A stretch of 12,691 nucleotides of DNA from NCBI GenBank assembly GCA_937982605.1, contig CALJLC010000133.1:1-12691 (forward strand). The letters run 5' to 3'. The translations under genes and the position numbers were made by a program. The notes under the pieces were generated by a model. It had not been told where the DNA came from and ran no database searches. It saw only the letters and a program-made list of their open reading frames with translations. Below are positions 1-8,063 of this stretch, piece after piece. Origin of the DNA: an uncultured Gemmatimonadales bacterium. GTDB lineage: Bacteria > Gemmatimonadota > Gemmatimonadetes > Longimicrobiales > Gaopeijiaceae. Each line of letters begins with the position of its first letter. Position 1 is the first letter of the stretch.

Positions 1-1
1 C

Positions 2-1462
2 GACCGGAGCTTCGCCGAATCCGGCTTCACGGGTCCGCTGCACGGCATCCCCGTGATCGTCAAGGACAACTACGACACCCGCGACCTCCCCACGACCAAC
101 GGCATCCTGGCGCTCAAGGGCTCGGTCCCGCCGGACGACGCCTTCCAGGTGGCGCGGCTCCGCGAGGCCGGGGCGATCGTCCTTGCCAAGGCGAACCTGG
201 CGGAGTTCGCCACCAGCGGGGCGTACTCCGTGAGCTCGGTGCTGCCCGGCTTCTCGAGGAACCCGTACGACACCCGACGGGTGACCGCCGGCTCCAGTGG
301 CGGGACGGCCGCGGCGGTCGCCGCCAACCTGGGCACCGTGGGCCTCGGCACCGACACCGGCAGCTCCATCCGGGGACCGGCCGCCCACCAGGCGCTCGTC
401 GGCTTCCGCACCACGATGGGGCTCTCGAGCCGTGACGGGATCGCTCCGCTCAACCTCGCGCGAGACGTGGGCGGGCCGATGGCCCGGACGGTGGAGGACG
501 CCGTCCGCGTTCTGGACGTCATCGTCGGGTACGATCCGGCCGACACCGTCACCGCCCGCGCCGAGGGGAGCCGGCCGGAGAGCTACCTCGCCCACCTCGT
601 CGCCGACGGCCTCGCGGGCAGGCGCATCGGCGTCCTCCGCCGCTTCTTCGAGCTTCCGGACGCGGAGGAGGACGGGCCGCAGCCGAGCCCGGTCGACGTG
701 CCCGACGCGGACGACGGGGCGGTCCCGGGAGACGGCGTGCCCGTCGACGAGCAACGGGACGCGCGCGCGCAGCCAGACACACCGGACGAACCGACGGAAG
801 AGGAGCGGGAGCCGACGAAGGTCCACCCCGAGGTTCTCGCCCTCGTGGAGCGCGCCCTCGTCGACATGGAGGCCGCCGGCGCCACGATCGTCGACAGCGT
901 GGACATCCCCGCGCTCGACTCGCTCCGACGGGCGATTCCCGGCATCCCGCGATTCCGGTGGGACTTCGACGCGTACCTGGCCACCCGCCCGGAAGTGCCG
1001 AGACGGACGATGGCCGAGATCCTCGAGTCGGGGGACTTCCACCCCTGGCTGCGCGCGTCGCTGCAGCGCGCGGTCGACGAGGAGTTCGAGGGCGCTCCCG
1101 AGTCGCACGAGGAGTGGCAGGCATATCTCGACGCCACCGCCGCGCTGCAGGACGCCGTGCTCGCCGCCATGGACGACGCGGGCGTCGACGTGCTGGTCTA
1201 CCCGACGTACAACTACCCCGCCCGACTGATCGGGGATCTGAACACCACCTACGGCGCGAACAGCTCCACGATCTCCCCGCCCACCGGCTTCCCGGCCTTC
1301 AACGTCCCGATGGGCTACGTCGGCGGGACCCTCCCTTCGGGACTGCAGATCCTCGGCCGTCCCTTCGACGAGGGGACGATGATCGAGATCGCCTTCGCAT
1401 ACGAGCAGGCGACGCGACACCGGCGCCCGCCCCCCTCGACCCCTCCGATCCCGCGTCGGTAG
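2..1462 (+). CDS. Amidase signature family enzyme (5' end outside window)
   Basis: Hydrolyses a carboxamide or related amide; the substrate cannot be told from sequence. The frame is open to the window's left edge and reads G-P-L-H-G-I-P-V just before 53, the usual lead-in to the catalytic Lys, so the GTG at 53 is an internal Val codon and not a start. Numbering from that Val, the Ser-cisSer-Lys triad is visible: K4 (in IVKDN, codon 62-64), cis-Ser S81 (GSSGG) and nucleophile S105 (TDTGSSIRGPA, codon 365-367), with the canonical 24-residue spacing between the serines. GGSIR is GSSIR here, a tolerated variant. Residues 202-256 are an acidic, proline-rich insert with little predicted structure, followed by the C-terminal half of the fold and a P/R-rich tail. 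The gene ends 16 bp from the convergent dinB-like gene. Family is certain; specificity is unknown (a peptide amidase or a stand-alone GatA-like enzyme are both possible). Confidence 0.93.
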   Translation, partial: DRSFAESGFTGPLHGIPVIVKDNYDTRDLPTTNGILALKGSVPPDDAFQVARLREAGAIVLAKANLAEFATSGAYSVSSVLPGFSRNPYDTRRVTAGSSGGTAAAVAANLGTVGLGTDTGSSIRGPAAHQALVGFRTTMGLSSRDGIAPLNLARDVGGPMARTVEDAVRVLDVIVGYDPADTVTARAEGSRPESYLAHLVADGLAGRRIGVLRRFFELPDAEEDGPQPSPVDVPDADDGAVPGDGVPVDEQRDARAQPDTPDEPTEEEREPTKVHPEVLALVERALVDMEAAGATIVDSVDIPALDSLRRAIPGIPRFRWDFDAYLATRPEVPRRTMAEILESGDFHPWLRASLQRAVDEEFEGAPESHEEWQAYLDATAALQDAVLAAMDDAGVDVLVYPTYNYPARLIGDLNTTYGANSSTISPPTGFPAFNVPMGYVGGTLPSGLQILGRPFDEGTMIEIAFAYEQATRHRRPPPSTPPIPRR

Positions 1463-1478
1463 CCCTCCGGCCGGCCCC

Positions 1479-1970
1479 CTACATCGGCTCGTCGGCCGAG
1501 GGCCCGTAGTGGCCCGGCACCGGCACGTCGAGCATGCGCAGGTAGACGCCGAGCTGCGCGCGGTGATGGACGTTGTGGTTCAGGATGAAGCTGCGCAGCA
1601 CCGCCGCCTTGGGCATCGCGAGCGCGACCTCGCCCCCCTTCGTCATCGTCCACGTCTCCATGAGCGTGTCACCCGACGTGCCGGCGAGGACCTTCCGGGC
1701 CTCCGCGACTCCCTCGTCGAAGTGCGCGAGGATCTCAGCCTTGGTCTCCGGGACCGTCCGCTCGTAGGGCGCGTCCAGGTCGAAGCCGTCCTGTTCGAGC
1801 GTCACCGCGGTCCAGCGCGGCACCTCGGCGACGTGCGCCGCCAGATCGTGCAGCGAGAACGACTTGTCGTGCGGCTTCCAGTCGAACTTCTCCTCCGGGA
1901 CCCGTTCGAGCGCCTTCCGCGTCTCCCCGAACTCGTGGTCGAACTCGGGCAGGAACATCGATCCGTCCAT
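1479..1970 (-). CDS. DinB/YfiT-like putative metalloenzyme
   Basis: A 163-residue protein of the DinB superfamily, a four-helix bundle that usually binds a divalent metal through three His. Known members include thiol-dependent S-transferases (for example bacillithiol transferases), but most have no assigned reaction. The triad is visible: H46 in AAHVAEV, then H132 and H136 in NHNVHHRAQL. W31 and P33 after the first helix and the GVYLRMLDVPVPGHYGPS tail are typical of the family. The ATG at 1970 was chosen over the GTG at 1985 because a GGAGGT Shine-Dalgarno sequence (1976-1981) lies 5 bases upstream of it and overlaps the codons after the GTG. No signal peptide, so cytoplasmic. It is divergent from the kefF-like gene across a 200-bp gap and convergent with the amidase, and so is probably monocistronic. 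Full length. Confidence 0.9.
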   Translation of the reverse strand: MDGSMFLPEFDHEFGETRKALERVPEEKFDWKPHDKSFSLHDLAAHVAEVPRWTAVTLEQDGFDLDAPYERTVPETKAEILAHFDEGVAEARKVLAGTSGDTLMETWTMTKGGEVALAMPKAAVLRSFILNHNVHHRAQLGVYLRMLDVPVPGHYGPSADEPM

Positions 1971-1975
1971 CGTCC

Positions 1976-1981
1976 ACCTCC
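1976..1981 (-). promoter_or_regulatory. Ribosome binding site of the dinB-like gene
   Basis: GGAGGT on the minus strand, 5 bases before the ATG at 1970. It decides the start, because the alternative in-frame GTG at 1985 would place this site inside the coding region. Confidence 0.7.
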
Positions 1982-2106
1982 ACACCTGGGTGCTCTCGAC
2001 CGCGCGACCCCTCGCCGCACGGGGGACCGAACATATGCCGAAGGTACGGCGCGCCGCAACCCGGCCTCCGCCCCGGCCCGGAGACGCCGCTCGACGGAAC
2101 CCCGCC

Positions 2107-2120
2107 CGCGCCGGAGGGTG
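2107..2120 (+). repeat. Intergenic 14-mer repeat, copy 1 (CGCGCCGGAGGGTG)
   Basis: Exact match to copies at 7961-7974 and 9353-9366. Here it forms most of a stem-loop spanning 2105-2124: 7 of 8 positions pair, counting one G-T wobble, with GGAG (2113-2116) as the loop. It lies 50 bp upstream of the kefF-like start. Confidence 0.6.
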
Positions 2121-2170
2121 CAGGAGCGGAGCGCCGCGCGGCGGCCGACCACCCCCGACGGAGCGATCTC

Positions 2171-2788
2171 ATGGCCCGGGTGCTGATCCTCTTCGCACAC
2201 CCGTCCCTGGAGCGTTCACGCGTTCACCGCGTGCTGCTCGACGCCCTGCCGTCCGATCCCGGGCTCACCCTGCACGACCTCTACGAAGCCTATCCGCGGC
2301 TCGACATCGACGTCGCGCGGGAGCAGGAGCTGCTCCTCGGGCACGACGTGATCGCCTTTCAGCATCCCTTCTACTGGTACAGCACGCCGCCGATCCTGAA
2401 GCAGTGGCAGGACCTCGTCCTCGAGCACGGCTGGGCGTACGGCTCCACGGGCGACGCGCTCGAGGGAAAGACGTTCCTCTCCATCCTCAGCGCGGGCGGA
2501 GGCGAGGCGGCGTACTGCGCGGTGGGCTACAACCGCTTCACCGTGCGCCAGCTCCTGGCCCCGGTGGAGCAGACGGCCCAGCTCTGCGGCATGCGCTTCC
2601 TGCCCCCGTTCGTCGTCTTCGGCACTCACCGTCTCGGACCGTCGGACATCGCGGCGCAGGCGGCGCGATACCGCGCGCTGGTGGAGGCGCTCGTGGCCGG
2701 CGAGCCCGACGAGGCGGAACGCGAACGGCTGGCCGACGCGATCACGATCAACGGCTTCGTCGATCGTCTGGTGGGGGCCGGCACGTGA
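2171..2788 (+). CDS. kefF: KefF/KefG-like NAD(P)H quinone oxidoreductase, Kef ancillary subunit
   Basis: A 205-residue flavodoxin-like FMN protein. In E. coli such proteins sit on the cytoplasmic domain of KefC or KefB, are needed for full antiporter activity, and reduce quinones. Visible are the N-terminal FMN-phosphate loop FAHPSLERSRV (8-18), the HDLYEAYPRLDIDVAREQ stretch (35-52) shared with KefG/KefF, QHPFYWYSTPPILKQW (64-79) and HGWAYGSTGDALEGK (86-100), both strongly KefF-like, SAGGGEAAY (107-115), and CGMRFLPPF (139-147). It is about 25-30 residues longer than E. coli KefF/KefG, mostly at the C-terminus. ATG start with GGAG 7 bases upstream. Its TGA overlaps the GTG of the antiporter gene (GTGA, 2785-2788), so the two are almost certainly co-translated. 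Residue pattern favours KefF over KefG or MdaB. Confidence 0.9.
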   Translation: MARVLILFAHPSLERSRVHRVLLDALPSDPGLTLHDLYEAYPRLDIDVAREQELLLGHDVIAFQHPFYWYSTPPILKQWQDLVLEHGWAYGSTGDALEGKTFLSILSAGGGEAAYCAVGYNRFTVRQLLAPVEQTAQLCGMRFLPPFVVFGTHRLGPSDIAAQAARYRALVEALVAGEPDEAERERLADAITINGFVDRLVGAGT

Positions 2789-4698
2789 GCACCGAGACGT
2801 TCTTCCTGCACGCCTTCGTCTACCTGACGGCGGCGGTCGTGGCCGTCCCGGTCGCCAAGCGCATCGGGCTCGGCTCGGTCCTCGGCTACCTCCTGGCCGG
2901 AATCGTGATCGGTCCCTTCGTGCTCGGCCTGGTGGGCGCGGAGGGCGCGGACGTCATGCACTTCGCGGAGTTCGGCGTCGTCATGATGCTCTTCGTGATC
3001 GGGCTCGAGCTCGAACCGTCGCTGCTCTGGCGCATGCGCGCGCCGATCCTCGGGCTCGGCGGCTTGCAGGTGCTGATCACCGGCACGGCGGCAACCGGAA
3101 TCGCGATCGCGCTCGGGCTCGCCTGGCAGGCCGCGGTGGCCGTCGGGATGGTCGTGGCCCTGTCGTCGACCGCCATCGTGCTGCAGACCCTGGCCGAGAA
3201 GGGGCTCCTCAAGACGTCGGCCGGACAGAGCGCGTTCTCGGTGCTCCTCTTCCAGGACATCGCGGTGATCCCGATGCTCGCCGTGATGCCGCTCCTGGCC
3301 ACGGGGCACGTCGAGCTCGCCGGCGACGGCCACGCGGCCGCGGAGACGTGGATCTCGACGCTGCCGGGCTGGGGACGAGGCCTCGCCGTCCTCGGAGCGG
3401 TGGCGCTCATCATCGGAGCCGGGCGCTACCTGGTGGAGCCGGCGTTCGGCGTGCTGGCCAAGGTGCGCATGCGCGAGATCTTCACCGCGGCGGCGCTCCT
3501 GCTGGTCATCGGCATCGCGCTCCTCATGCAGCAGGTGGGGCTGAGCCCGGCGCTCGGGACCTTCCTCGCCGGCGTCGTCCTCGCCACGAGCCGATACCGC
3601 CACGAGCTGGAGGCCGACATCGAGCCCTTCAAGGGGCTGCTTCTCGGGCTCTTCTTCATCTCGGTCGGCGCGTCCATCGACTTCGACGTCATCCGGGGGG
3701 CGCCGGGACTCGTGGCCGGCGTGACCGCCTCGATGATCGCGCTGAAGTTCGCGATCCTCCTGGGGCTCGCGCGCGCCTTCCGGCTCCCCACGGACCAGGC
3801 GCTCCTCTTCGCGTTCGCGCTGCCGCAGGTGGGCGAGTTCTCCTTCGTGCTCCTCTCCTTCGCACAGCAGGAAGGCGTGCTGGTCGCGTCCATCACGGAC
3901 CCCCTCGTCGCGTCCGTCGCGCTCTCGATGGCCACGACGCCGATCCTGCTCTCCTTCAACGAGCGGGTGCTGCGTCCACGCTTCGGGACCCGGGTCGCCG
4001 AGGAGCGCGCGCCCGACGTGATCGAGGAGGCCAACGAGGTGCTCATCGCCGGCTTCGGAAGCTTCGGCTCCACGGTCGGGAGGCTGCTCAAGTCGCAGGG
4101 CATCGGGACGACGGTCCTCGACCACGACTCCGAGCAGGTCGAGCTCCTGCGACGGCTCGGGCTCAAGGTCTACTACGGAGACGCCACCCGGATCGATCTC
4201 CTGGAGACGGCCGGCGTGCGCGAGGCGAAGGTGCTCGTGCTCGCGCTCGACGATCCACCCACGACGCTCGGCCTCGCCCGCTCGGCCAAGCAGCACTGGC
4301 CGCACCTCAAGGTGTACGCCCGTGCCTTCGAGTGGCGGGACGCGGCCGACCTGTACGAGGCCGGCGTCGACCACGTGTACCGTGAGGCGCTCGACTCGTC
4401 GCTTCGACTCGGCTCCGACGTCATGCGGGCGCTCGGCTTCCGCGCGTTCCACTCGGAGCGGGCGGCTCAGAAGTTCCTGCGGCACGATCAGGAGTCGCTC
4501 CAGCTCCTGGCCAGCTACCGCGGCCAGCAGGACGCCTTCATCTCGGCGGCCCGTGAACGGATCGCGTCGTTGGAGCGCATCCTCGCAGCGGACTTGCAGG
4601 AGCCGGACCTCGAGCAGGACGCCGCGTGGGACCCGACCACGTTGATCGCCGACTTCGGCTCGATCAGCGACTCGCGGCCTCCGCGACCTGAACGATGA
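2785..4698 (+). CDS. KefB/KefC-type K+/H+ antiporter (CPA2) with RCK/KTN domain
   Basis: A 637-residue inner-membrane antiporter expected to release K+ in exchange for H+, acidifying the cytoplasm during electrophile stress. Residues 1-395 form the CPA2 membrane domain, with hydrophobic segments throughout and LFQDIAVIP (155-163). The loop YRHELEADIEPFKGLLLGLFF (271-291) matches the regulatory HALESDIEPFKGL region of KefC. Residues about 417-550 are the RCK/KTN domain: GFGSFG (423-428), VLDHD (444-448), YYGDATRIDLLETAG (463-477). By alignment recalled from E. coli KefC, glutathione-contact residues R416 and R516 correspond to R433 and R533 here, N551 to D568 (as in KefB), and gating F441 to L458. 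GTG start at 2785, set by the homologous N-terminus and the 4-bp overlap with the kefF-like gene; the longer upstream frame runs through that gene and is not real. The 3' end overlaps the convergent reductase gene by 35 bp. KefB versus KefC is not resolved. Confidence 0.95.
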   Translation: MSTETFFLHAFVYLTAAVVAVPVAKRIGLGSVLGYLLAGIVIGPFVLGLVGAEGADVMHFAEFGVVMMLFVIGLELEPSLLWRMRAPILGLGGLQVLITGTAATGIAIALGLAWQAAVAVGMVVALSSTAIVLQTLAEKGLLKTSAGQSAFSVLLFQDIAVIPMLAVMPLLATGHVELAGDGHAAAETWISTLPGWGRGLAVLGAVALIIGAGRYLVEPAFGVLAKVRMREIFTAAALLLVIGIALLMQQVGLSPALGTFLAGVVLATSRYRHELEADIEPFKGLLLGLFFISVGASIDFDVIRGAPGLVAGVTASMIALKFAILLGLARAFRLPTDQALLFAFALPQVGEFSFVLLSFAQQEGVLVASITDPLVASVALSMATTPILLSFNERVLRPRFGTRVAEERAPDVIEEANEVLIAGFGSFGSTVGRLLKSQGIGTTVLDHDSEQVELLRRLGLKVYYGDATRIDLLETAGVREAKVLVLALDDPPTTLGLARSAKQHWPHLKVYARAFEWRDAADLYEAGVDHVYREALDSSLRLGSDVMRALGFRAFHSERAAQKFLRHDQESLQLLASYRGQQDAFISAARERIASLERILAADLQEPDLEQDAAWDPTTLIADFGSISDSRPPRPER

Positions 4699-5563
4699 GC
4701 GTGCCGGCGTCGTGGAGGGGCGTGGAGATGCCCGCTGCGCGGCCACGCCGACCGATCTCACCGCCGAGATCGGCCATCTCCGTCGGGCGGCCCTGGTTGA
4801 GGTCGTGGATGACGCTCGGGAAGAAGTCGTCCGGGAAGCGGTCGAGCCGCTCGCCGATGCGCGCCTCGGCGTCCGGCGGGATCGAAACGCCGTGGGCACG
4901 CCCGACGTCGAAGACCTCCGAGATGGCCTGGCGCTGGAGATCGGCACCCAGCGGGTGACCCCGCACCGAGCCCATGTTCCGCTCTCCGATGGCGCAGAGC
5001 ACCGAGAGCGCACAGACCACGGCCATCTTCTCCCAGAGCTCCACCTCGATGTCGGGCCGGGCCTCGACCGCGACCAGCGTGCCGTCGAAGGCCCCCGCCA
5101 CCTCGTTCGCGAGATTCCCGACGACGATGCGCTGGTGGTCGGCCTTCCGCTCCACGACCCCGGGCTCGACCCGGAACGACGTCATGTAGGCCACACCGTC
5201 CGCCATCCGATCGCGCGGAACCCCGTGGCCCTCCAGGCGGTCGAGCGCGCTCACGCCGTTCAGCAGCGAGACGATGCCCGTGCCCGCCGAAGCGAGATGT
5301 CGCAGCTGACCCGCAACGTCGTCGAGGGAGAAGGTCTTGGTCGCCACGAAGGCGAGATCGACACCGTCGACCTCGAGGGCGGTGCCGACGCAGCGCGGAC
5401 GCGCGACGAAGTCTCCGGCGTGGCTGCACACCCGCAGTCCGCTCGCCTCGATCGCCTTCCGGTGCGCGCCACGCGCCACCAGCGTCACGTCGTGGCCGGC
5501 CTCGTCGAGCACCGCCCCCACGTAGCTGCCGAGCCCACCGGCCCCGACGACGACGATCCTCAC
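4664..5563 (-). CDS. Ketopantoate reductase (ApbA/PanE) family oxidoreductase
   Basis: A 299-residue cytoplasmic NAD(P)H-dependent reductase. Authentic PanE reduces 2-dehydropantoate to pantoate for CoA synthesis. The Rossmann motif GAGGLG (7-12) at the N-terminus fixes the GTG start. N102 (SLLNGV), K179 (LWEKM), S250 and E262 (PTEM) match the substrate and catalytic Asn, Lys, Ser and Glu of the family. The family's K-x3-N-x3-N signature is K179-x3-V183-x3-S187 here, so both helix asparagines are lost. Substrate may therefore not be ketopantoate; the general label is safer than panE. It lies 36 bp downstream of ilvD on the same strand and is probably last in that operon. That fits a 2-ketoisovalerate-to-pantoate link, but no panB is visible. 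Only weak Shine-Dalgarno complementarity upstream. The 3' end overlaps the antiporter gene by 35 bp. Confidence 0.88.
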   Translation of the reverse strand: MRIVVVGAGGLGSYVGAVLDEAGHDVTLVARGAHRKAIEASGLRVCSHAGDFVARPRCVGTALEVDGVDLAFVATKTFSLDDVAGQLRHLASAGTGIVSLLNGVSALDRLEGHGVPRDRMADGVAYMTSFRVEPGVVERKADHQRIVVGNLANEVAGAFDGTLVAVEARPDIEVELWEKMAVVCALSVLCAIGERNMGSVRGHPLGADLQRQAISEVFDVGRAHGVSIPPDAEARIGERLDRFPDDFFPSVIHDLNQGRPTEMADLGGEIGRRGRAAGISTPLHDAGTLIVQVAEAASR

Positions 5564-5599
5564 GCCGGACTCGGAGGCCGACGACCGGGCGCCCCGCGC

Positions 5600-7284
<1,685 letters not shown>

Positions 7285-7288
<4 letters not shown>

Positions 7289-7896
7289 GGATCCGTCGAC
7301 GGAGACGCCACGCTCACCACCTCGATCGTGGTGCCCTGCATGCAGATGCTCGCCTCGACGTAGCGCCCCTGGACCACGACCGCCCGTCCGGGTTCGAGGC
7401 CCTCGGTGCGGCCGATCAGCGAATACAGAAAGCCGTCCGTGTCCCGCATGGCGAGGCACTCGACGCCCTCGTCGGTGATCTCGCCCGTGCGCTGGAGGAT
7501 CCCGTCCGGCCGGGTCACGTGGAAGGGCGACGAGAGCCCGATCGGCGCGAAGATCGCGTCGAACGCGACCAGGAGCACGGCGCGGTCCCACGGCGCGGTC
7601 TCGGGAATCACGATCGTCCCGGAGACCTCGCCCCACATCCCCTGCTCCGCCTCGTGCAGCGCCTCGAAGCCGGTGCGCGTCGCGCCGACCCCCAGGTGGA
7701 CCTTGGCCTGCAGGGGGAGATTCTCCGTGAAGATCGTCACTTCCGTGCCCGGCGGGCCGTGCATCGGCTCGACCTGCTGGATGTGACGCAGCGAGTCGGG
7801 CGCAACGCGGCGCTGCGCGTCGACGTCGCTCGGCGCGAAGGATGCGGCCAGGGCCGCGAGCGCCGTCAGCCAGGCGCTCCGGACAATCGTCTTCAT
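7285..7896 (-). CDS. Secreted hypothetical protein, IPT/TIG-like plus OB-like C-terminal domain
   Basis: A 203-residue exported protein of unknown function. M1-A27 is a clear signal peptide (KTIVR, a hydrophobic stretch LTALAALAASF, then VDA-Q as a likely cleavage site), which sets the ATG at 7896 rather than the in-frame codons further upstream. Residues 41-127 (EPMHGPPGTEVTIFTENLPLQAKVHLG and following) look like an IPT/TIG immunoglobulin-like fold. Residues 136-196 carry TGEITDEGVECLAMR, FLYSLIG, LEPGRAVVVQGRY and ASICMQGTTIEVV. This recalls small secreted domains of the DUF5818 kind, an OB-like barrel; that name is from memory and not checked. C147 and C185 could form a disulfide after export. 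Its TGA overlaps the GTG of ilvD by 4 bp, an odd partner for a cytosolic Fe-S enzyme. Possible role: an envelope adhesion or binding protein; no catalytic residues recognised. Confidence 0.8.
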
Positions 7897-7960
7897 GGTG
7901 ACCCCGCGGGAGATCCGGTGCGGCGCTGAATGTGAGCCGGGCCGACGCGGCATGCCAGTG

Positions 7961-7974
7961 CGCGCCGGAGGGTG
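7961..7974 (+). repeat. Intergenic 14-mer repeat, copy 2 (CGCGCCGGAGGGTG)
   Basis: Exact match to copies 1 and 3. Here the flanks pair for only 4 bp around the GGAG (7967-7970), so primary sequence rather than a hairpin is what the three copies share. It lies 89 bp upstream of the aminotransferase start. Confidence 0.6.
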
Positions 7975-7999
7975 GCGGGAGGCTCGCTCGATCGTGGTG

Positions 8000-8005
8000 T
8001 TGACG
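8000..8005 (+). promoter_or_regulatory. Possible -35 element for the aminotransferase gene
   Basis: TTGACG, 5 of 6 matches to the sigma-70 -35 consensus, 58 bp before the ATG. The matching -10 position is weak, so this is a low-confidence call. Confidence 0.2.
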
Positions 8006-8063
8006 GCCGGACACCGCCTCGGAAGCTTCGCTGTCGCTCTGCCCCCGGACCCCCGACCGCGCC

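Larger units (their letters stand above)
1971..2170. other. Divergent intergenic region, dinB-like / kefF-like
   Basis: About 200 bp that must hold promoters in both directions. It is GC-rich throughout; the only A/T-rich spot is aacatatg at 2030-2037, which could serve as a -10 region, but no convincing -35/-10 pair was found. It carries copy 1 of the 14-mer repeat (2107-2120), folding as a short hairpin (2105-2124, GGAG loop), and ends with GGAG (2160-2163), 7 bases before the kefF-like ATG. No small gene is supported. Confidence 0.5.
7897..8063. other. Divergent intergenic region, secreted protein / aminotransferase
   Basis: A 167-bp gap that must hold both promoters. On the plus strand TTGACG at 8000-8005 is a good -35 hexamer, but the sequence 17 bp on (aagctt, 8023-8028) is a poor -10. 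On the minus strand no convincing pair was seen. Copy 2 of the 14-mer lies at 7961-7974. No Shine-Dalgarno sequence precedes the aminotransferase ATG. No small gene is supported. Confidence 0.45.

Noticed and set aside
1463..1478. Terminator in the 16-bp gap between the amidase and dinB-like stop codons
   Set aside because: The gap holds CCGGCCGG, a self-palindrome with no room for a loop, and no T-tract; no credible hairpin.
1864..2784. Long in-frame extension upstream of the antiporter gene
   Set aside because: It runs through the dinB-like gene, the intergenic gap and the kefF-like gene. The membrane protein clearly begins at STETFFLHAF, just after the GTG at 2785.
2626..5013. A 795-codon open frame antisense to the antiporter gene
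   Set aside because: Its product is a highly charged R/E/H/D-rich string with no domain features, opposite a gene with clear homology. It arises from high-GC codon bias. The other long frames opposite real genes (5828-7363, 9678-11444 and 10951-12645 on the plus strand) were rejected for the same reason.
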